A DNA stretch of 64,000 nucleotides from CAVSCD01 sp963726335 (GTDB taxonomy: Bacteria > Acidobacteriota > Aminicenantia > Aminicenantales > UBA8522), in contig CAVSCD010000012.1 of the NCBI GenBank assembly GCA_963726335.1, forward strand, positions 744,001 through 808,000, in the 5' to 3' direction. Below are positions 58,496 to 64,000 of the stretch, piece after piece (the first letter of the stretch is position 1; every line of letters begins with the position of its first letter). Both the position numbers and the translations under genes were made by a program. A model generated the notes under the pieces. That model saw nothing but the letters and a program-made list of their open reading frames with translations, was not told where the DNA came from and made no database searches.

Positions 58496-61400
58496 GGGAG
58501 CCGTTGCCGTCGCCCCCCCCTCCGGCTCGGACTCGTCGACCGGCCGGCGCCGGCTCTTGAAGACGCGGTCGGCGACGACATAGAAGGCCGGCACGACCAC
58601 CAGGCTCAGCATCGTCGACAACACCAGCCCGCCGATGACGGCGATGGCCATGGGCGTCCGTATCTCCGAGCCCGGTCCCAACCCGAGGGAGGGCGGGATG
58701 GCCGCCATCAGCGTGGCCGTGGCGGTCATCAGGATCGGCCGCAGCCGGATGGGCCCCGCTTTTTTCATCGCCTCCCTGGCGTCAAACCCCTGGGCTTTGA
58801 AGGCGTTGGCATAGTCCACCAGGATGATCGAATTCTTCTTGACGATCCCCATCAGGAGCAGGAGGCCGATCATGCTGAAGACATTGAGCGTCCGCCCGGT
58901 CACCAGCAGGGCGAAGGCCGCGCCCGCGATCGACAGCGGCAGGATGGTGATGACGGTCACCGGGTCCTTATAGGAGTTGAACTGCGAAGCCAGGACCATG
59001 TAGGCGATGGCGATCCCCAGAAACAGGGCGAAGATCAGGCTGCTCATCGATTCCTTGAAGGCCACGCTGGCCCCGCCGAGGACGATCCGGTTCCCCACCG
59101 GCAGGCCTTCGGTCAGGCCCTCGACATATCGCAGCGCTTCCTGCTGGGAATGCCCGGGCGCCACGTTCGCATAAATCGAGATGGCCCGTTCCCGGTCGCG
59201 GCGCGTGATGGCCTGGAGGGCGGGGCGCTCTTCGGACCGAACGAGCGATGATAACGGAATGAGGTCGCCGCCGCGGGTGCGGATTTTCAGACGGGCGATG
59301 TCCTCCGGGCGTGTCCGCTGGGAGGCCAGGAGCTTGAGCCGGACGTCGATCCGCCGGCCGCCTGAGCTGTACTTGCCGACGCGGATCCCGCCGACGAGCG
59401 CGTTGAGGGTCGTGGCGACCTCGTCGACGGAAATGCCCAAGTCGGCGGTCACGGCCCGGTCGGGCTCGACCTGGAGCTCGGGCATGCCCAGTTGATAGTC
59501 CGTATCCATGTCCACGACCAGGCCGCTCGAGGCCACCTGGGTCATGATTTTCTGGCTTAAATCGACGAGCTCATCCCAGTTCGAGCCCCGCACCGAAAAC
59601 TCGACGGGGAAGCCCCGCTGGGCGGTGAACCCCTGTTGGGAGAGGTCCTGGATTACGGCCCGCACGCCCGGTATGGAATTGAGCTCGCGCCGCAGCACCG
59701 CCGAAAACTCGGCCTGGGTCATCTTGCGCTCTTTGGGGGGCACGATGTTGGCGAAAATGTTGCCGGAGTTGATGCCGCCCCCTCCCATCCCTCCGACGAA
59801 GCTGAAGAGCTGGGTGACCTCGGGGTGGCCGTAGAAGACGCCCTCCACTTTTTGCATCAGCTTATCGGTCTCGGTGATGTCCGAGCCGACCGCAGTCTGG
59901 AACCGGACCGACAGGCGGCTCAGGTCCTGGGAGGGTACGAACTCGCCCGGCAGGGACCTGAGCACGATGATCGCGGCCGCGAAGACGAAGAGCGCCACGA
60001 TCAGGATGTACCCGGGCCGCCGGAGCCCGCGCGCCAGCACCTTGCCGTAGGCCCCCTCGAGCTTGCGGAAGCCGGAATCGACGAAACGACCCACCCGGCT
60101 CCGTCCCTCGCGCGAGGTCTTGAGAAATTGGGAGCACCGCGCCGGGGCGAGGGTCACCGCCTCAACGTACGACAGGAGCACCGCGAGGCAGAGAGTGATA
60201 CCGAACTGGAGGAAGAACCGGCCGATGATCCCCTTCATGAAAACGACCGGGATGAAGATGGCCACGACGGCCAGCGTGGCGGCCAGGGCGGCAAAGGCGA
60301 TTTCGTGGGTTCCGTCCAGGGCGGCCTTGACGAGTCCCTTGCCCCCCTCCCGGTGGCGGAAGATGTTTTCCATGACCATGATGGCGTCATCGACAACGAT
60401 CCCCACCGCGAGGGCGAGCCCCAACAGCGTGAACGTGTTGAAGGTGAAGCCCAGGAAATAGATGATGGCGATCGTCCCCATGAGAGACATCGGTATGGCC
60501 AGGATGACGTTCAGGGTGCTCGACAGCGACCCCAGGAACAGCCAGCAGACCAGGGCTGTGAGCAGGACCGACAGAACGAGCTCGAACTGGATCTCGGTCA
60601 CCGATTCCTTGATGAATTGCGTCGAATCGAAAACGACGCTGACCGTCATCCCCTCGGGCAGGGTTTTCTGGTAATCGTCGACGGCCTGATGCACGGCCCG
60701 GGCGACCGCCACGGCGTTGGCGCCCCGCTGCTTTCTCACCATCATGCCCTGGGCCTGGACGCCATTGACCCGGGCCAACCGCCGGACGTCCTCGAACCCG
60801 TCTTCGACGAGGGCCACGTCGCTGATATAGATCGGGCTGCCGCTCACCTCGCGGACGACGATCTGGCGGAGCGTGTCCAGGTCGAGGGCCTCGCCCAGCA
60901 CCCGGACATTCATCTCCCGGCCGGGGGTTTCCAGCCGGCCGGCCGGCAATTCGATATGCTCCCGCTGGAGGGCCGAGGTGACGTCCATCACCGTCAGGCC
61001 TTTTTCATCCAGCTTCGTGGCGTCCAGCCAGATCCGGACATTCCTGTCCAGGGCGCCCATGAGTGAGATCTCGCCCACGCCCGGAATGGTCTGGAGCTTC
61101 TCTCTCAGGCCATACCGCACGTAATCGCTGAGCACCCGCTGCGGGAACGGCCCGCGGAGCGAGATCGACATGATGGGCTGGTCCTCGGGATTGGTCTTGG
61201 AGATGACCGGCGGGTCGATGTCCCGCGGCAGACGTCTTTGGGCCTGGGAAACCTTGGTCTGGACATCCTGGAGGGCGATGTCCACGTTCCTGGACAAGTC
61301 GAGCTCGATCGTGACATAGGCCGATCCCATCCGGCTGACCGAGGTGATGCTCTTCATGCCCTCGACTTGGGCGAGGGCCTCTTCCAGGACCTCGACGACG

Positions 61401-61585
61401 TCGTTTTCCATGACCTCGGGAGCGGCGCCTTCCCAGACGACCGACACGTTGATCGTGGGAAAATCAACATCGGGGAACTGGCTGATCCCGATCCGGCCGA
61501 TGGCCACGATGCCGAAGACGACCGTCGCGGTCATCAGCATCCAAGCCAGGACCGGTTTCCGAACACAGACATCCGTGAGGTTCAT
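58484..61585 (-). CDS. RND efflux transporter, HAE1 family (AcrB/MdtB-like)
   Basis: This 1033-residue inner-membrane pump has 12 membrane helices and two large periplasmic loops in tandem halves. Features include the N-terminal VRKPVLAWMLMTATVVFGIVA, the helix-4 proton-relay motif GIVVDDAIMVMENIFRH with its Asp pair, and FIPVVFMKGIIGRFF. It expels hydrophobic or toxic compounds using the proton gradient. The length matches the family (about 1030-1050). It lies 13 bp after the adaptor gene in an outer-membrane factor-adaptor-pump operon. The Asp pair rules out heavy-metal CusA-type relatives as the best match. Confidence 0.96.
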   Translation of the reverse strand: MNLTDVCVRKPVLAWMLMTATVVFGIVAIGRIGISQFPDVDFPTINVSVVWEGAAPEVMENDVVEVLEEALAQVEGMKSITSVSRMGSAYVTIELDLSRNVDIALQDVQTKVSQAQRRLPRDIDPPVISKTNPEDQPIMSISLRGPFPQRVLSDYVRYGLREKLQTIPGVGEISLMGALDRNVRIWLDATKLDEKGLTVMDVTSALQREHIELPAGRLETPGREMNVRVLGEALDLDTLRQIVVREVSGSPIYISDVALVEDGFEDVRRLARVNGVQAQGMMVRKQRGANAVAVARAVHQAVDDYQKTLPEGMTVSVVFDSTQFIKESVTEIQFELVLSVLLTALVCWLFLGSLSSTLNVILAIPMSLMGTIAIIYFLGFTFNTFTLLGLALAVGIVVDDAIMVMENIFRHREGGKGLVKAALDGTHEIAFAALAATLAVVAIFIPVVFMKGIIGRFFLQFGITLCLAVLLSYVEAVTLAPARCSQFLKTSREGRSRVGRFVDSGFRKLEGAYGKVLARGLRRPGYILIVALFVFAAAIIVLRSLPGEFVPSQDLSRLSVRFQTAVGSDITETDKLMQKVEGVFYGHPEVTQLFSFVGGMGGGGINSGNIFANIVPPKERKMTQAEFSAVLRRELNSIPGVRAVIQDLSQQGFTAQRGFPVEFSVRGSNWDELVDLSQKIMTQVASSGLVVDMDTDYQLGMPELQVEPDRAVTADLGISVDEVATTLNALVGGIRVGKYSSGGRRIDVRLKLLASQRTRPEDIARLKIRTRGGDLIPLSSLVRSEERPALQAITRRDRERAISIYANVAPGHSQQEALRYVEGLTEGLPVGNRIVLGGASVAFKESMSSLIFALFLGIAIAYMVLASQFNSYKDPVTVITILPLSIAGAAFALLVTGRTLNVFSMIGLLLLMGIVKKNSIILVDYANAFKAQGFDAREAMKKAGPIRLRPILMTATATLMAAIPPSLGLGPGSEIRTPMAIAVIGGLVLSTMLSLVVVPAFYVVADRVFKSRRRPVDESEPEGGATATAPSER

Positions 61586-61598
61586 CGATCCGTTCCCC

Positions 61599-62777
61599 TT
61601 ATCCCGGCCTCTTCTCCGCGGTCTCAGGCTTCTTCTCGGCCGCTTGGACGGCCCTGACCGGCGCGCCGTCCCGGAGAGCTTCGGCGCCGCGGATCACCAC
61701 GCTCTCACCGGGGGAGAGCCCGGAGAGGACTTCCACGTACCCATCCGCCGTTCGCATTCCCAGCATCAGGACGCGCTCGACGGCCTTATTGTCTTCGACA
61801 ACGTACGCCAGGAACCCTCGCTCGCTCGGCCGGACCGCGGTCTGCGAAATCACCGGGGCAGTTTGGGAGGTCGAGACGGGGACGGTGATCTCGGCAAAGG
61901 CGCCGGGGCGAAGCATGGAGTTGCCGCTGTCCTGGATCTCCGCCGTCAGGTCCACCATCCGGGACGAGTCGTCGGCCGAGGCGGCGACATGGACGATCTT
62001 CGAGGCGAAATCGGTCGACGCTTCCCGGACCCGGAAGTTGGCCGTCATGCCCACCGTCAGGCGGGCGGCGTCCCGCTCCGGGACCTTGAAGCGCAGCAAC
62101 AGGGGATCGCGGCGCACCAGAGTGGCCATGATTGTTCCGACCTGGATATACTGGCCGGTCTGGACGGTCCGGGTTTGGATGATACCGGACAGGGGAGCCC
62201 GGACATAGGCGTCGTGCAGGTTCAGCTTGGCCTGATCGAGGGCGGCCTTTGTCTGGGCGACTTCGGAGGCCGCCACCCGGACCTTGGTCTTCCAAGTCTC
62301 GATCTCCTCGCCCGGGATCAGTCCGGGAGTCTCCGTGACGACCTGTTCCCGCCGTTTGAGTCCGGCTTCGGCGTCGGCTTGAGAGGCTTGGGCTTTTTCG
62401 TGGGCGGCCTGAGCGGACTCGACGGCCAATCGGTAACGCTCGGGCTCGATCTCGACAAGGATCTGGTTGAGCTTGGAGAAGTTGCCTTCCGAAAAGAGAA
62501 CGCGGTCGACGACCCCGGCGACCCGGGCCGTCACCTGGACCTTTTCGAATGCATCGATCGACCCCACGGCGTTGACAGCGTAGATCAGCGAGCGGACCTG
62601 CACGGATTCAACCTCGACGGGATACGAGATTCTCGCTTTCTCCAGGACCGAGCTGCCCTTCGCCGGCGGCTTTCCGCCGGGGGCCCCTCCGGCGTCCGCC
62701 GTTTTCTTGCAGGCGACGGGCAAAATCCCGATGGACAGAATGGCGCCGACGAGGGCCACGATATTTTTTATGTTCAC
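61599..62777 (-). CDS. RND efflux periplasmic adaptor (membrane fusion lipoprotein)
   Basis: This adaptor has about 392 residues and a lipoprotein signal (ILSIGILPVACKK). It has a barrel-sandwich lipoyl domain (ARVAGVVDRVLFSEGNFSKLNQIL and its partner YVRAPLSGIIQTRTVQTGQYIQ) around a coiled-coil hairpin (about residues 120-175). Beta-barrel and membrane-proximal domains follow. The start is GTG 62777, which overlaps the TolC-like stop as GTGA and has AGGAG upstream. Longer in-frame starts run into the preceding gene. It links the inner-membrane pump to the outer-membrane channel. The C-terminal tail is Lys/Glu-rich. Confidence 0.94.
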   Translation of the reverse strand: MNIKNIVALVGAILSIGILPVACKKTADAGGAPGGKPPAKGSSVLEKARISYPVEVESVQVRSLIYAVNAVGSIDAFEKVQVTARVAGVVDRVLFSEGNFSKLNQILVEIEPERYRLAVESAQAAHEKAQASQADAEAGLKRREQVVTETPGLIPGEEIETWKTKVRVAASEVAQTKAALDQAKLNLHDAYVRAPLSGIIQTRTVQTGQYIQVGTIMATLVRRDPLLLRFKVPERDAARLTVGMTANFRVREASTDFASKIVHVAASADDSSRMVDLTAEIQDSGNSMLRPGAFAEITVPVSTSQTAPVISQTAVRPSERGFLAYVVEDNKAVERVLMLGMRTADGYVEVLSGLSPGESVVIRGAEALRDGAPVRAVQAAEKKPETAEKRPG

Positions 62778-64000
62778 AGCACCGGCTCCTTGCCCAATGG
62801 ATCCAACCCCAGGGCGGCCTCGAGGTTGAGAAAGGAAACTCCCAAACCGTATCTTTCCCGGACCAGTGCCACCTCCGCGTCGAAGAGGGCGACGTTGGCG
62901 TCGGCCACTTGAAGGGCCGATGCCAAACCCTGGCGGTAGAGTTCGGCGATCTCGGCGGCATTCTTGAGAGCGACCTCGTGGGCCACCTTGGCCTGCCTGT
63001 ACGCCGCCCGCTGATTCTCGAGAGAAACCAAAGCCTCGCGGACCTGAAGCTCCACCTGCCTCATGGTGGCCTGGACATCCAGCTGAGCGAGCTGGGCCAG
63101 GGCCTTGTATTCGCTGTGCTGGCCGTTTCTGGAGAAGCCGTCGAAGAGCGCCCAGTTCAGGGTCGCCCCGACGTTCCAATTCGTGCTCCGGCCGGTTAGC
63201 CCCGATTCATTGGTATAGCGGTACTGGCCGGAGAGCGTCAGGGAAGGGAACCATCTCAGGGTGGGAGTGAGCACCAGTGCCTCTTGGGCCTGGGCGCTCC
63301 AGCGCAGCGAACTCAAGTCGAGCCGCCGGTTCTGGGCTTCCTCGACCAGCCCCGTGCCGGCAATGGACTGCTCTTCGGCGGACTGGATCAGCGAATCCGG
63401 GATCTTCAGCTTCTTTTGGATCATATCCTGTTCGACCAGCAGGTGGCCCAGCTGGAGGTAGGTCGTATCCACCTGGCCCTGGGATTGTGTGATGCCCATC
63501 TCCGAGGTGGCCACCTCGAGCTCGGCCCGGGTGACGTCGTTGACCCCGACCAGACCGGCTTTGTAGCGCGCCTTGGCCGCGTCGAGCGCTTGCTTGGAAT
63601 AATCATAACGATGCCGCGAAGCTTCCAAAACCTGGCCGACGCCCAAGGTGACGAGGAAGGCATTGCTCACCTCGTAGGCGAGCTGGCGTTTGCCCTCTGC
63701 GGAAGCGAGTTTCTGAGCCTGTTCCTCCGCTCTGGCGCTCTTGTAACCGGGGATCGTCAGGGAATCGAAGACGGTCAGGCTGAGGTTGACCGAGCCCGAG
63801 AGAGCGTTGTATTTCTGGACGGCGATCTGCGAGCCCTGGAATTCCCGGACGACCTGGAAAGGCCGGCGCAAGTAGCCGCCCAGGACCGTAATCATCGGCA
63901 GAAAATAGGCCCGGGCCTCGGTCACCCGGGCCTTGGCGGCGATGTAGCTCTGGTCGGCCGCCAGAGACTGCTCATTCCTGCTCAAGGCCATCTGGATCGC
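62774..64000 (-). CDS. TolC-family outer-membrane efflux protein (partial, runs off window end)
   Basis: The visible 408 residues cover most of a TolC-like channel. It has the repeated long helices and strands of the family, e.g. EARAYFLPMITVLGGYLRRP, AKARYKAGLVGVNDVTRAELEV and the second repeat AELYRQGLASALQVADANVALFDAEV. The frame is open to the window edge and enters with AIQMALSRNEQSL, the usual start of the first TolC helix. Only the signal peptide and a few residues are therefore missing. Its stop overlaps the adaptor start (GTGA). It is the first seen gene of the tripartite efflux operon. Confidence 0.93.
   Translation of the reverse strand, partial: AIQMALSRNEQSLAADQSYIAAKARVTEARAYFLPMITVLGGYLRRPFQVVREFQGSQIAVQKYNALSGSVNLSLTVFDSLTIPGYKSARAEEQAQKLASAEGKRQLAYEVSNAFLVTLGVGQVLEASRHRYDYSKQALDAAKARYKAGLVGVNDVTRAELEVATSEMGITQSQGQVDTTYLQLGHLLVEQDMIQKKLKIPDSLIQSAEEQSIAGTGLVEEAQNRRLDLSSLRWSAQAQEALVLTPTLRWFPSLTLSGQYRYTNESGLTGRSTNWNVGATLNWALFDGFSRNGQHSEYKALAQLAQLDVQATMRQVELQVREALVSLENQRAAYRQAKVAHEVALKNAAEIAELYRQGLASALQVADANVALFDAEVALVRERYGLGVSFLNLEAALGLDPLGKEPVL

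Overview
The window is GC-rich bacterial chromosome, densely coded, with mostly ATG/GTG starts, many 4-bp ATGA/GTGA start-stop overlaps and easily read -35/-10 promoters with 17-bp spacers. The gene set points to a Gram-negative anaerobe with a sugar and glycan lifestyle: a membrane [NiFe] hydrogenase of the formate-hydrogenlyase type, a predicted pyrophosphate-dependent phosphofructokinase, DUF5916 and FadL-type outer-membrane proteins, lipoproteins and RND efflux. This fits an Acidobacteriota/Aminicenantes-like lineage. That placement is inference from gene content, because the window has no rRNA or other strong marker. No prophage, IS element, transposase or CRISPR array was seen.

Layout. 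1-12.6 kb (minus): one long operon. It runs from a strong promoter at about 12.56 kb through a molybdopterin oxidoreductase with a frameshift and a Gly at the Cys/Sec ligand position, a sulfhydrogenase beta/gamma-like iron-sulfur and FAD/NAD(P) pair, a HycI protease, and the HycC/E/D/F/G-like hydrogenase core. It ends in a response regulator, a Cache-HAMP histidine kinase and a second response regulator. 12.6-20.5 kb: mixed genes (gluconolactonase-like lipoprotein, CbiX-like chelatase, DUF5916 protein, MsrP, HD hydrolase, URO-D-like protein). 20.7-27.9 kb (plus): PolX, LigA, PPi-PFK, a CAT tRNA and TilS. 28-36.6 kb (minus): asparagine synthetase with a membrane glycosyltransferase candidate, an ABC exporter with TPR and prepilin peptidase genes, and a ferritin-like protein. 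37-47.3 kb (plus, except msrC): Memo-domain protein, agmatinase family, free-Met-sulfoxide reductase, DUF3467, a FadL-like porin, and a ribose-type sugar ABC transporter followed by a GHMP sugar kinase. 47.6-51.6 kb (plus): Spy-like protein, a sigma54-promoted FecR/DUF6600 protein and a secreted protein. 51.7-64 kb: a glycosidase-like lipoprotein, a URO-D/methyltransferase-like protein with a 54-codon upstream ORF, an MFS transporter, a HAD phosphatase and an RND tripartite pump that runs off the window.

Non-coding structure is unusually rich. A 191-192 bp element with terminal inverted repeats occurs twice (17.3 and 51.6 kb). Each copy fits exactly between convergent genes, supplies the stop codon of both, and carries a bidirectional-terminator-like hairpin. 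A second family of hairpin repeats is scattered between genes (13.2, 20.5, 28.0 and 47.4 kb), with a related pair at 32.0 and 56.4 kb. msrC and its divergent neighbour share an 18-bp perfect palindrome made of two back-to-back -35 boxes. Several promoters lie so close to the start codon that the mRNAs would be leaderless.

At least five genes carry apparent single-base frameshifts, several at homopolymers. Assembly error is the leading explanation, so those genes are annotated across the shift.
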